This document shows positions 1 through 10,599 of a DNA stretch of 64,000 nucleotides, piece by piece; the first letter of the stretch is position 1; each line of letters begins with the position of its first letter. Position numbers and translations under genes: made by a program. This DNA comes from Cinnamomum chago (Eukaryota > Streptophyta > Magnoliopsida > Laurales > Lauraceae): the NCBI GenBank assembly GCA_038049695.1, contig CP142456.1, positions 21,672,501 through 21,736,500 of the forward strand, given 5' to 3'. Under the pieces are notes generated by a model. The model was not told the DNA's origin. It saw only the letters and a program-made list of their open reading frames with translations, and did not search any database.

Positions 1-10
1 CTGTGATCAG

Positions 11-262
11 TTTAAGGGAGGGTTTGTTGCAGTAGACTTAGCTTAATTTGTTAATTCTGTTAATTCTGTTAATAAATCCCTATTGTTTAGGGGGTTGACC
101 TGTTCTTTAGCTTAATCCCACAATCACAGTGGAGTGCCTTTTATTTCTAGTTTCTGTTACTGTAAGGCTTTATAAATAGCCCCATGCGTATGCAATAATA
201 AGTGTGAGTTTTCTCCCAGTTTGTCAACTTCTATATACCAACATTAACATTTGGTATCAGAG
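11..262 (+). mobile_element. Short Copia-type LTR with PPT and PBS
   Basis: A purine tract (11-22) is followed by an LTR-like segment that opens TGTTG at 25 and closes CAACA at 239-243 (or TAACA at 249). A primer-binding site for initiator Met-tRNA, TGGTATCAGAG, follows at 252-262. A TATA box (TATAAATAG) lies near 170. The LTR is only about 220 bp. Having a PPT on the left and a PBS on the right means it is a 3' LTR and a 5' LTR at once, as in tandem short LTR elements, or a recombined remnant. No partner LTR is visible downstream and the left side runs off the window. Fossil; internal part not recognised. Confidence 0.6.
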
Positions 263-448
263 ATTTGGAAGTGGGTCTGCCCACAGTTTGTTTGCTAAGT
301 GTTTAGCTTTCGGCTCCTTTCTGTTTTGGAGTTCAAAAGCTTCACCTTGGCTAGTCTCTAAGGCTGTACTTTTTTCTTCGCTTGTCCTAGGGGCTTCAGC
401 CCTTTTCTCAATACTAAATTACCAATTCGCAAAAAAATTCTATTCCAT

Positions 449-590
449 ACAAACAAACAAGCCCATTCTATGAAGTTTAACGTATTTCAACTCCATGAAT
501 TGGACAATGTAATACAATTCCATATAAAAGAACAGACCCATCCATTTCATGAGATGGAATTTATTTCTCATACAAACAAACAAGCCCTTT
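449..590. repeat. MITE-like direct repeat
   Basis: The string CAAACAAACAAGCCC occurs twice in direct orientation about 125 bp apart (near 455 and 575), each preceded by a similar CATA context. The motif resembles terminal sequences of small plant DNA transposons, but I see no paired inverted copy or target duplication, so the family is unknown. Confidence 0.35.
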
Positions 591-1744
591 CCATGTATTT
601 CAATGTATACAGACATACCCATTGTCCAAAAATGAAAAAAATGTGCCCACCTTGGGAACCAAATCCTATACAGACATACACAAAGTATATATGTAACAGA
701 CTAGAATGGTTACCACAAAAGAAAAACTCAGGCCATATAATTTAAGAACTGTTAATATGTAACAGATGACAAATCATGTTAAAGTTACTTCACCTGATGC
801 AAACCATTGTATTTACGTGCAATTATTACACACTTTCAACAGAGCTCTTTAGTTTCCAGCAAAATGGCAATGGGCTGCAGTAAAAAGGAAAATAAACAAC
901 AAATCTATAAATGAATGCACAAGAGAACAAAATGAATGCATAGATCAGATTTGCACCATATAAAAATAAATCTAGATACATTAACCCGGATACCTTGGGG
1001 TGAGAGAGAACTCTGTAGTTACAAAAGTCAAGATAGGTCTGTAGTTACAAAAGTCAACATAACACAAATTTAAAAATGGACTGAGAAGTGTAAGTGTGTA
1101 ACCACAACATAAAGTACAAAAGATGGGAATATGAATAAGACGGATAAAAAGATGCGAGTCAGAGAAAATAACAGAGCCTTTAACTGAGGTATAGAAAGAG
1201 GGTGTTGCCATGTTTATTACCTATGGCAGTGACAGTGACAGTGCTGTAAATTGCAGGAGGGTTGGAGGTCCGCATCATCATCGCCATCAAAATATCCAAA
1301 ATATCCACAATTTCACAAAATATCCAACAGTTATAACTAGTCCAATTCTACCAACTATCCAACATATAACTAGTGCAACTCCAAAGTATGTGTATCCTTA
1401 TCAATTCAAAAAGACACATTCAAGCAAAATAGATTAATGTTGCACATCAAAAAATGCCACCCCAATCCAATTTGCAAAAAAAAAAAAAAATTAAAAACTT
1501 GAGTAACTAATAAATTCACAATTAGATCAATTATACAATCAATCACTCTAACCGACTTTTTTTCAAGATTATGGATAAAGAAATTAATGGTCCCTCCCAA
1601 GTTGGTTGTTCTTGTTTTCAGGCACTTCCATAACTTTTTTGAACTATTTCCCAAAATTGGGTGTCCTATGCATGTTTCCATTACTTCCTAATTCTTCAAA
1701 CATATATTTTTTTATAAAATTTGTTATACTAAAGTTAATATACT
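591..1744. other. No gene recognised
   Basis: AT-rich non-coding DNA between the LTR remnant and the CACTA transposase. There are short open frames, but none resembles a known protein. Poly-A (near 1477) and poly-T runs are present. Confidence 0.5.
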
Positions 1745-3165
1745 TTACCAAGAAGTATGTCCACCCGGGGATGAGTCCCCCCCATTCCCAAAGTGTCCAT
1801 TGAATCCTTTACTCCTCAAAAAGTTGACGACATCTGCCATTATCTCCCCTTGCTTCTTCCCACCCTCTTTAAGCTCCTCTATTTTATTGTTCTGCATTTG
1901 TATCTGTTCCCTCTGTGTCTCTATTTCCATCTCAAGGCGCTTCACATAATCATTTGTCTCAGCAGATATGGTAGTGGTCCTCCTGATAGAGGATGAAGGT
2001 CTCATGCCAAGTCCCTTCACGTAGCCAGACTTTGGCTTTAGGACTTTGATTGACAGCTCTTCTGCAGTCAATCCCTGGTTGTGATTCTCCAGGAATAAGT
2101 AATGACATCATAAGAAAGGGATCTTTCATAACCAACCAAGGTGGCAAGTTATAGGGAATGAGTACTACAGGCCACAAACTATATGAGCTGCTCATGTTCC
2201 CGAAGGGATTGAACCCATCAACAGCCAACCCTAACCTCACATTTCGAGGCTCCAGCGCAAACTCAGGATGTTGCACATCAAATTCCTTCCACTCATCACT
2301 ATCGGCGGGATGCCTCAATACTTCGTCATCTACACGCCTGTCCTTGTGCCATCTCATGTCCTCAGCAATCTTCCTTGACATATACAATCTTTTCAACCTT
2401 GGTGTCAATGGGAAGTACCGCAACACCTTTTTGGGAATCTTCTTACCCCTGCCACGATTGATCTTGTATCTGGATGCCTTACATTGAGGACATTTATCCA
2501 AGGTTGCATTTTCCTTCCAAAAGAGTACGCAATCATTTATACAAGCATCAATGAACTCGTATGACAAGCCCAGATCACGAAGTATTTTCTTAGCTTCATA
2601 AAATGACTTTGGGACCAAATTATCTTTCGGTAAAAGTTTTGCTAAAAACTCCAACAGCATGTCAACTGATTTATTGGTCCAATGGCATGTTACCTTCATA
2701 TTAAGCAGCTCGATGACGAACTTCAACAGAGTGTAATCTGTGCAACCTAAGTACACCTCACGTTTGGCATCGTTCAAAAGTTTATCAAACGTCCGTACTT
2801 CCTCATACTGGGGGTGCGTTGTTTGGTTCTCCTCTTATTCGATCTTCCACTAAGGCATCAATACCACCTAAAACCTCATCTTCATCAACTGCCATTTCAT
2901 GGTGAGCCTCATTTGATAGCCTGGCTTCCCCGTGCTCATGCCAAATAGTGTACGTTTGCATAATCCCATATTGAAGCAAATGTATTTGCGCATTTCGAAG
3001 ATCTTGGGAATAATAGTTCACACAGTTCAGACATGGGCATGGAATTTTACGTTCCTGGTCAACAGCTGCCATTGCAAATTTAATAAATGACGTCACCCCA
3101 TCAATATATGGCTGGCTCATCCTTCCATGGGACGTCTTACCCAATGCAATCCAACTCTTGTCCAT
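1745..3165 (-). pseudogene. CACTA (En/Spm) TNP2-like transposase, decayed
   Basis: Read on the minus strand, 3165-2803 encodes the plant transposase-associated N-terminal domain (MDKSW start, CPCLNC cysteine motif, IWHEHGE). The region 2777-2060 encodes the TNP2/Transposase_21 domain, with a CPQC zinc motif, PLTPRLKRLY, DMRWH, RNVRLGLAVDGFNPFG and LLIPGE. The last part (2071-1745) is the C-terminal Transposase_24-like segment (GYVKGLGMRP followed by a coiled-coil-like stretch). A one-base frame change lies near 2810. Near 2065 the TNP2 domain jumps straight to the C-terminal segment, so much of the catalytic part is deleted. This is a non-functional transposase of a CACTA DNA transposon. It may belong to the CACTA end at 10521, but the partner terminus is not in view. 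Confidence 0.85.
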
Positions 3166-3533
3166 GTCTGGTCACAAACCAACTTAACTAAACTAACAAC
3201 TAAGCTGCGAGAATAAGAAAAGAAATTGATAAATAATAAAAGAAAATAAATAACAAGGCCATACATAAAAATCTGAAAAAAATTATAACATTTCATGTTT
3301 TTTTTAGGAGTGGAGAGTTTGTATTGATAATTAGATTGCGTTTATACGACAAAAGAAAATGGGAGCTGCATTGAGTGTGTCCCACACACAAGGGGACACA
3401 CACACAGAGGGGAGACATATATCATAGGTTGCCTCCTTGTGTCTACTACTTTCCTTACATGTCCATCATGGTCCCCTCCAATCCTTTAATACTTTAACTT
3501 CATTAATATTTGCACATGATTTTATGTTTGCAG
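3166..3533. other. Transposon or intron flank, no gene
   Basis: Non-coding DNA between the transposase start and the phosphatase exon. It includes an ACACAC/GGGACAC-rich stretch (near 3380-3415). Its right edge is a pyrimidine-rich intron end with acceptor CAG at 3531-3533. Confidence 0.5.
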
Positions 3534-3711
3534 GATTTGAGGCTAGGCACTGAAGAAATTGCTCGATTACGTGATGCAGATGTAAAGAACTTGTTACGGC
3601 ATCAAAAGCTTTATCTGGTTCTAGACTTGGACCATACTCTCCTTAATTCAAATCATATTAATGTCATCTCACCACAAGAGCAATATCTGAATGAACCACA
3701 TCCATTGAAAG
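3534..3711 (+). pseudogene. CPL4: FCP1/CPL4-like Pol II CTD phosphatase exon fragment
   Basis: A single 178-bp exon with an AG acceptor just upstream and a GT donor at 3712. It encodes about 59 residues including LGTEEIARLR and the haloacid-dehalogenase/FCP1 catalytic signature LVLDLDHTLLN (DxDxT). This matches the start of the phosphatase domain of plant CPL4-type RNA polymerase II C-terminal-domain phosphatases. The remaining exons (rest of the FCP1 domain, BRCT domain) are not found nearby. Retained intron borders imply a DNA-level copy and not a reverse-transcribed one. Its position next to a CACTA transposase and other unrelated gene pieces suggests capture by the transposon. It could instead be a relic of a degraded gene. 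Confidence 0.72.
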
Positions 3712-5508
3712 GTGTGACTTCCAGCTATTGTACTTATACTTGGTGTTGTTTGTCAATGATACTAGAATGTTTTCTCTGAGCGACATTTGCACTTTTCTGA
3801 AGCACAGAACCCTGTTTTACAAAAGTAGTTACAACTACCTGTTCTATTTGATAATCTGGTACTATGAAACTAATGACATCAACATATGATATGAGTGACT
3901 GTCATGAATAGCTAGATTGCTCCTAAGTTGGAAAGTAGCCCATGGAGCCCACTTGGCTGCATCTCACTTGAAGAATTGTACCAGCATATAAATGATAGAC
4001 TAGCATATAAATGATTTCTTATTCCAGCCAAAACATGAATTCTCTTTTCTGCTGTCTTGTTTTTCTTCTTGCATTTCTTAGCACTGTAACTAGATATCTC
4101 TTTCTGTAAACAGGTTTTGCAAGAGAGGATTTCTTTGATATAGATTTCTTATTTCAAATGAATTGTGAACATTTCGTACTTCTAGTTCTCAAGTTTCAAA
4201 TACAAGTACAAATACTGTAAAAACTGTGGTTTCTTGAACGTTTTAGATTCTTAATACTCATTTTCATTTCTTAGCAAGAGAAATGCCTTGTCTTAACAAC
4301 CACCAAATGTTTTCTGCAGCAGTATCTTAGGAACATAAATCCATCTATTTAATGCTTTGCATTGCATGTACTTGCTGCAGCAAACAGGAAGGGTCAACAT
4401 ATCTCTTTCTCTGCTTTTTAATTAATTTTTCCTATTTAAATGTTGTTGTTTGCATCTCCTTCTCATCCTATTTGTCTCGGCTGTTCTTGTAGCATCTGTT
4501 ATGTGGCTGTCCTCGATGAGAATATGAGATTATTGATACAGATCAAATATAATAATAATAATTCTGAAACTACAAATGCATCAACCTCTTTAATACCATA
4601 TGATCAGACTTGCTAGTACCATGGACAATCTAGTCTCTCCTGTGGAATTGAGAAAAATCTGTTCACTATCCCACCTTTTGGTCCTGTTTTCAAATGTACA
4701 GTGGGAAAAACCAAACAAGCAATGGCCATTCAGAAGGAGGTAGAGGAGAAGTAAAGTCTCCTTACTCTTCAGTAAAGTCTCTGTCGCCAATGAGAGAAGT
4801 TCCAACAGGAAAAGTCCTACCCCTATAACAAAAATAACCACAAATTTCACTAAAATTAGAGGTAGAGGAGATTTTTCAATATATATTTCTCATACATCAT
4901 CAATTCTGTTACAACCATTGCCATTCAGAATAAACAATGGTAATGAAAAGGACCTAATTTGAATAACTATAGGGTATGTACATGTATGTGCATTCTTGGA
5001 TGTCTAAACTGAATTATAGAAAATTCCATGACACGGGGGACAATAAAGGTGCAGAACCATAATGCTTGCATAGACCATAAAGATTATAAGATGGAATTTG
5101 AGTAGTGTTATTTGAATGAGGTTGTATTGAATAGTGTTTTAGCCATTAGCACTAGTCTTAATTATCGTGTCAGTATGTTTGTCACTATCTAATCCTTCAA
5201 ATAAATGTAATTAAAGAAGATCTTTGCTTTACAGAGGTCACTATCTAATCCTTGACATGCTTAAGACTAAAATCAGATGTTCACAAAATACCATGTTCAA
5301 TTGAAACAGAAAATTTCAGATCACATACATGGCTAAGTTTGCTCAAAGAAGTGATGAGTGAAGCTATCCTCTAATTCAATACTGTAAAGTAAATCTTTTA
5401 GTATATGTACAAGTCATAACATTGGATAAATAAGGACAGTTTTAAGATTTCACTTGGTATAACCAAAACTCACACATGCCTACATAATTAAAAAAAAAAA
5501 AACCAAAC
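3712..5508 (+). other. Intron-like or captured non-coding DNA
   Basis: About 1.8 kb of AT-rich DNA between the phosphatase exon and the GW-repeat segment. I found no further FCP1-family exon. Several pyrimidine-rich AG sites are present, but none precedes recognisable coding sequence. The stretch could be the next CPL4 intron joined to unrelated filler. Confidence 0.4.
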
Positions 5509-6630
5509 AGGGCCTAAAAAGCCTGATTTAGAGAGATCTGATTGGGGAAGTTGGAATTCGAATGGAGCAAGTTTGGAAAGGAGTCAAGATGCCAAGATTG
5601 ATGACGAGAGTCATTGGAATGGAAACACAATGGAAAGTCAGGGAGGCCAACAACATCAAGTATCTACTAAAAATGTTTGGAATACTGACATGATGGAGAA
5701 CCAAAATGGCTTTTCTAAACCTTCCTCAATCACGAATTCAGGCGCTTGGGATCTTCATATTTCTAAAGAAACTTCTGCTAAAAGGTCTTCGGATGGCTGG
5801 GGTGCCAAATCATATGATCGGGGTAGTCAGAATTCAAATAAAGCCCATGTTGAGAAGGTTTCAGAAGTTGATGGTTGGAATGGAAATTCCTGGGGTGCTC
5901 AAATTTTGAAAGAAACCCATTCTAAACCGTCTTCAGATGGATGGGGTGCAAACACAGATGGTTGGGGTGGTCATAATTCAACTGAAGTTGCTACTGAGAA
6001 GGTAGCAGTTGTTGATGGTTGGAACGACAAGTCTGATGTTTGGAGCAATCGGAAATGGAAGGTAACCGAGTCTCAAAGGTCTTCCGAAATGAGTGCGAAG
6101 CATTCTAAGTCAGACGCTTGGGCTGGCCAGAGTTCAAAGGTAACCAATACTGTGCATTCTAGAGGTAGCTGGGCAGCAAAGTCAAACATCTGGGGTGATA
6201 GTGATTCAAACAAAAACCCTGAAGAGAAGGATACACATGCTGTTTGGAAACGAACTTCATATAATACAAATTCAGATGGTTGGGATTGGTCAAGATTCAA
6301 AGGATATACAGACACAGAAGTCTATAGATGCTGCTGGTGGTAATACAAATTCAGAATAGAAAAGAATTCCATGATGAGAGATCCATGGAAATTGGTGGTA
6401 TGAGTGAAAAATCTGATGTTTGGGGTTCTCAAGTTTCAAAAGAAGCCAACATTGAGAAGTCTTCAGATACTGGTGGGTGGAATGCAAACATAATGCCAGA
6501 CCGGTTAAATCAACAACCAAAGGCTACTGGTTGGGGTTTAACAAGGTCTCCAAGGTGGGGTTCTTCAAATAATTTTGACCAGCAAAAACCCGAAGAGCCG
6601 ATTTTCCAAGCCACCTGGAAAGTCAGATGA
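5509..6630 (+). pseudogene. GW/WG-repeat (AGO-hook) protein fragment, NRPE1-CTD-like
   Basis: A long plus-strand open stretch (about 5520-6343, then another frame to 6630) with many tryptophans beside glycine, such as DWGSWN, DGWGA, NSWGAQ, DGWGG, SDVWGSQ, TGGWN and ATGWG, in a Ser/Asn/Lys-rich background. Such GW/WG platforms bind ARGONAUTE. In plants they occur in the C-terminal domain of Pol V subunit NRPE1 and in KTF1/SPT5L. The layout of roughly 20-35-residue repeats and KSDVWG-type units looks most like NRPE1, but no catalytic or KOW domain is present to decide. A frame change near 6300 ends the first frame. An AG preceded by an A-rich tract near 5509 may be the captured exon start. Likely a transposon-captured fragment. 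Confidence 0.6.
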
Positions 6631-6689
6631 CATAGTCAGATGACACAGATGATACTGGTCTAGAGCCTTCTATTCCTCTTCTTCTTCTT

Positions 6690-6839
6690 TAGTTTCCTCC
6701 TCTGTTTCTCAAAAGCTGCAGCCTAAAAAAAATGACACAGTTGGAGATTCCTTGGGCTGGTATGACAAGCTCCAAAAACCCACCATAAACTACCAGAAAT
6801 GGGCTGCCGGCAAGAACTTCAGCTTGGGAGACTTTCTCA
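6690..6839 (+). pseudogene. Phytocyanin first-exon fragment
   Basis: One frame reads a Ser/Leu-rich leader (weak signal-peptide remnant) and then the start of a plastocyanin-like domain: TVGDSLGWYDKL, NYQKWAAGKNFSLGDFL. This fits the phytocyanin pattern (VGDxxGW, then YxxWA..K.F.VGDxLxF) of uclacyanin or early-nodulin-like cell-surface copper-type proteins. The exon stops at a GTAAGT donor (6840) at the phase and place usual for the single intron of these genes. The second exon with the copper-ligand loop is absent, so this is a fragment. It is co-oriented with the phosphatase and GW fragments. Confidence 0.7.
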
Positions 6840-6841
6840 GT

Positions 6842-7229
6842 AAGTACCTAAAATTAAACATTACAGATTTCTTCTTTTAACAAAATTCTCTACCCATGAT
6901 CTCTTTTGTAGATTCATAAATGTTTCCCTTTTTATGGAAGCTTATGTAATTCTATCTCTCATGTGCAAGTGCACAAATACAGACAGATAATGTAAAGCTT
7001 GTTTAGGAGGCGTGCTAGATTCGACTGGTAACTATTGTGAATGGTTTTGGATCCTAATTTCTCATAGATCATACTGTTCAAAGCTATGTTTATTCAAATG
7101 GCAGTAAACTAGTGTAATTTGTATTTTAAATTGAGATAAAATAACATTTTATTTGAGAAGAAATTATCTCTATTTTAGAACTTAACAGATCATATTCCCT
7201 GATCAAAGCAGCAAGCATAAATGAAACAA
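6842..7229. other. No gene recognised
   Basis: AT-rich DNA directly after the phytocyanin donor, presumably the start of its intron. Nothing further is recognisable. Confidence 0.4.
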
Positions 7230-7269
7230 GATGTACAGGGCTGATAGTTTGATGGTTAAGCTAACGTCT

Positions 7270-8040
7270 AAGGACGACTCCTCATCCTCAGTAGATGGGC
7301 GCAGGGTGGAACAGAGGACGAAGCAGGGTAGAGGGAGAGGAACAGGGGACGAAGAAGAGAAGAGAGGGAGAGAGCGAGAGAACCGAGGAAGAGAGGGGGT
7401 GGTGCAGGTGGGCGCTGCAGCAAGTGCAGGCGAGGGGAGACAGGAGGAAGAAGAAGAGAGGAAGGGAGGGAGGAGAGCAGACAAAGGAAATAGAGAGATT
7501 GGGAACGAGGGAGAGAGAGAGAACAGAGAAGAAAGAGAGAGGAGAGGGGGAATGGTGCGCGGTGTGTGCGGAGTGCAGGAAGCGGGAAGGGTGTACCTGG
7601 TGCAGGGGAGGCGTTCGGCGGCGCGAGGAGGAAGATGAAGGCTCTGCGGGCGTCGGGGGGCTGCTGCGCGCGCTTGGCAGTGCTGCTGTGGTCGTGGGCG
7701 TGGGAGAGGTCTGGAGAGGGAGGGAGAGATAGAAAGGGATGAGAGGAGATGGGTTCTGGAGGGGTTTTTCCGGAGATGGAGATGGGTTCTGGGCGATTCA
7801 CGCAGAGTGAAGGGAGAGAAAGAAATGAGTGAGGGAGGGAGAGATAGAAAGGGATGAGAGGAGGTGGGTTCTGGATGGGCGTGGGCGATGGGTTCTGCTG
7901 GATGGGCGTGGGCGATTCACGCAGAGTGAGGGGAGAGAAGGAAATGAGGGGAGAGAGAAATGAGGGAGGGAAAAGAGCGTCTGGAGAGGGAAATGGGCGA
8001 GGGAAACGACCGATTTTGGCGGGGGAGGGAAAATGAGGTC
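7270..8040. repeat. Purine-rich low-complexity tract
   Basis: About 770 bp is dominated by G and A on the plus strand (GAGAGGGAGAG-like runs) with short duplicated blocks, e.g. the GGGAGAGATAGAAAGGGATGAGAGGAG unit seen near 7721 and again near 7840. Open frames on both strands here are composition artefacts: Arg/Glu/Gly-rich on one strand, Pro/Ser/Leu-rich on the other. Confidence 0.6.
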
Positions 8041-8106
8041 AACTCCATTTTTTTATTTCGTCAGCGTTGTTACAAAGAATGAGGGTCCCCTGTTTGGGTT
8101 GTTACA

Positions 8107-8273
8107 GAGAATGAGGATCCCCTGTTTGGTCCAAACAGGGGTCCCCTGTTTGGACCAAACAGGGGCTGCCACATGGGGGGGATACATCCCATCAGCCCAT
8201 CTCATCTCCCCTTAAAAAAAAAAAAAAAAAATTTCCCCAAGTGGTATCCCCTGGTTGGATCCTCTTCCCTCTA
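8107..8273. mobile_element. Foldback MITE, CCCTGTTTGG family (copy 1)
   Basis: Starts with GGATCCCCTGTTTGGTCC and repeated CTGTTTGG/CCAAACAG units, continues with GCCACATGGGG and an A-run, and ends with an inverted, degraded arm (CCCAAGTGG, CCCCTGGTTGGATCC). It is the same family as the copies at 19.3 and 23.7 kb. A partial extra unit sits just upstream (8080-8100). No target duplication could be resolved. Confidence 0.6.
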
Positions 8274-8274
8274 C

Positions 8275-8880
8275 AAATTATTTAATTTTTCCTAACCTTT
8301 ATTAAAGTTTAATATAAAACGTCGGTAATAAATTTTCTTACGCTAATTTTCGTCTGTAAAAAAATTCTCGTCAGTAAAGGTCTATATTTTTAGTTTTCCT
8401 AAAAATAAAATTAAACTTTACCAACGTTTTATAAAAAAACGTCGCTAAAAATTCATTTTACCGACTTCATAGAATTCGTTGATAGTAGTCTTTGGTATTT
8501 ATTTTCCCTAAAATTGAAGTTAATAATAAAATTGAATTTTGTCGATGATTTTCAAGGAAACGTTGCTAAAAGTCAATTTTACTGACGTTTTATAATTCGT
8601 CGATATTAATATCTGATTTTTACTTTTCCTAACAATGAAGTTAAATCGAAAGTTGAACTATGCCGACGTTTTTTAGTAAAAAAGAGAGAGAGAAATAGCA
8701 GAGAGAGACAGAGAGTGAGAGAAAATAGGGCTTTTGGAGGCGGGAGAGGGAATAAAAAAGAGGGATTTTTACCGACGTTTATTTTTCGTCGCAAAAAAAT
8801 ATTTTATTTTTATTATTTAAAAAAAAGTAAAAATGTTATTTTACAGATGAATTAAAAAACGTAGGTAATAATTTGATCGG
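8275..8880. repeat. CACTA-like subterminal repeats, ACGTCGGTAA type
   Basis: Short motifs recur in both orientations: ACGTCGGTAA, ACGTCGCTAAAA, TTTTACCGAC, TTCGTCGATA. They recur in blocks of roughly 100-120 bp separated by TTTTCCTAA-type text. Such short iterons near transposon ends are typical of CACTA subterminal regions. The motif differs from that at 9755-10500, so this may be a second, nested element. No matching terminus is seen. Confidence 0.5.
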
Positions 8881-9754
8881 GTAAGGCGTACATGAAGGTA
8901 GGGTGTTTGGTGATGTCTTCGTAGATTTTTTTTATTTTTTCAATTTTTATGATGTGGGTATCTTTAGGTTTTTGACCCATTAGGACTAATCCCTTGGGTG
9001 ATAACTCGTTAAACCTAAACAAATGCACACCGAAAAATTTGGTGTTTGTTTCAAACACAAGACATAGGGAGCAAACCCATGCCTTATGCCCACTTGGCCA
9101 GCACCTAAGTGAGTAATGTATACATAGAATGAAATAGCACATTGATAGTATAAAATACAAAATACTAATTTTATGAATATTCAAGTTTTCAAATTTTACA
9201 ACATACAGACAAAGATAAGCATGGTTGAATTATTCTCACTCCATTTGGTGGGGCATGACAATTTATGAAAGAAGGAAAATATCTCATAGAATGCACAAAT
9301 CCTTTAAATTTCCCGGAGTTTCCTAAAGATATCATGGTTTTTTAAACCATTATAAAGCTTACTTTATTATTTATGTATCTCACTTTAGCAATTTTCAAAA
9401 TTAGAAATAACAACGTTAACGTTGGCCTCTCCTCATCAACCCATTACATGTATGTCCTGAAAGAGTTTCTACCACTAAGGGTTTTGGAAAATGGGGAAAA
9501 GGGTTCTTCTTTCTCTTCTGGAAAAGGGTTTTGGAAAAGGGGGAAAAGGGTTTTGGAAAAGAGAGACCAGGATAGATAGAAGGACAAAGGGAGTTAGAAA
9601 TGGGTTTTGGAAAAGGAGAGTTGGATTTTGGGCGGGGGGATGGGGGAGATGGACGTTATGACCTGAGGGGCCCATTTTAGTCATTTTAAAGGCTTTTCCA
9701 AAGCAATACTTGTGAGAGAGGAATAGGCTCAAGTGTGAATGAAATTGGAGCCAC
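8881..9754. other. No gene recognised
   Basis: Mixed AT-rich DNA and a small GGGTTTTGGAAAAGG tandem stretch (9478-9625). No protein similarity seen. Confidence 0.4.
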
Positions 9755-10505
9755 CGCAAATGAAATCGGCGCCTTATTTTGTTGATCACAATATTTTTGT
9801 CTTCCATAACTTATCCTTATTAGTGACGGATTACATTCGTCGCAAAAACAAATTATATTTTGTGACAAAAATGTTCGTCTTCAATAAGTTAAAATAATTC
9901 ACGCCAGCACAAATGAAATTGGTCCCTTATTTTAATGACCAAATATTTTCGTCTTCCATAACTTATCTTAATTAGTGACGAATTATGTTCGTCTCAAAAA
10001 CAAATTATATTTTGTGACAAAATTGTTCATCTCCAATAAGCTAAAATAATTTGCGCCAAACCAAATGAAATTGACCCCTTATTTTGGTGACGAAATATGT
10101 TCGTCTTACATAACTTATCCTCATTAGTGACAAATTAAGTTCGTCGCAAAAAAAATTAGATTTTGTGACGACAATGTTCGTCTCCAATGAGTTAAAATAA
10201 TTCGCGCCAAAATGGCACCTTATTTTGGTGACGAAATATATTCGTCTTTTATAACTTATCCTTATTGGTGACAAATTACATTCGTCGCAAAAAAAATTTT
10301 ATATTTTGTGACAACAATGTTTGTCTCTAATGAGCTAAAATAATTGGCGCCAAGTTGGCGCCTTATTTTTGGAGACGAATTTTTTTTTTCGTCTCCTATA
10401 CTTTTGACAAAAATGAAAACAAACGATAAAATTTATATTTCGTCCTCTTTGGGTGTTCTTTTAAGACAAAAAAAAATTTCGTCATCAGATTTCGTCAAAA
10501 CAGCC
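9755..10505. repeat. CACTA subterminal tandem repeats, about 150-bp unit
   Basis: Four to five imperfect units of about 145-155 bp. Each runs: CAAATGAAATNGGCNCC-like start, TTATTTTGGTGACGAAATAT, TTCGTCTTCCATAACTTATCC, TTAGTGACGAATTA, TTCGTCGCAAAAA, TTTTGTGACAA, GTTCGTCT, then AATAAGTTAAAATAATTCGCGCC. The unit is built from opposed GACGAA/TTCGTC motifs, as expected of the transposase-binding subterminal repeats of CACTA elements. The array abuts a CACTA terminus at 10521. Confidence 0.75.
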
Positions 10506-10509
10506 TAGA

Positions 10510-10521
10510 TTTCTTGTAGTG
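10510..10521 (-). mobile_element. CACTA terminal inverted repeat
   Basis: TTTCTTGTAGTG is the reverse complement of CACTACAAGAAA, the classic plant CACTA terminus. It follows directly on the subterminal repeat array, so it marks the right end of a CACTA transposon that extends leftwards. The opposite terminus is not found in the window. Confidence 0.8.
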
Positions 10522-10599
10522 TATTTTGTGAATACCGTATTTTGGAATGGGATGATGTAACTAGAAACTAAATCTACAACGCTGATTTTTTTCTAGTAT

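Noticed and set aside
7203-8036. Several overlapping open frames of 60-177 codons on both strands
   Set aside because: They lie in a purine-rich low-complexity tract; the proteins are Arg/Glu/Gly or Pro/Ser/Leu runs with no domain.
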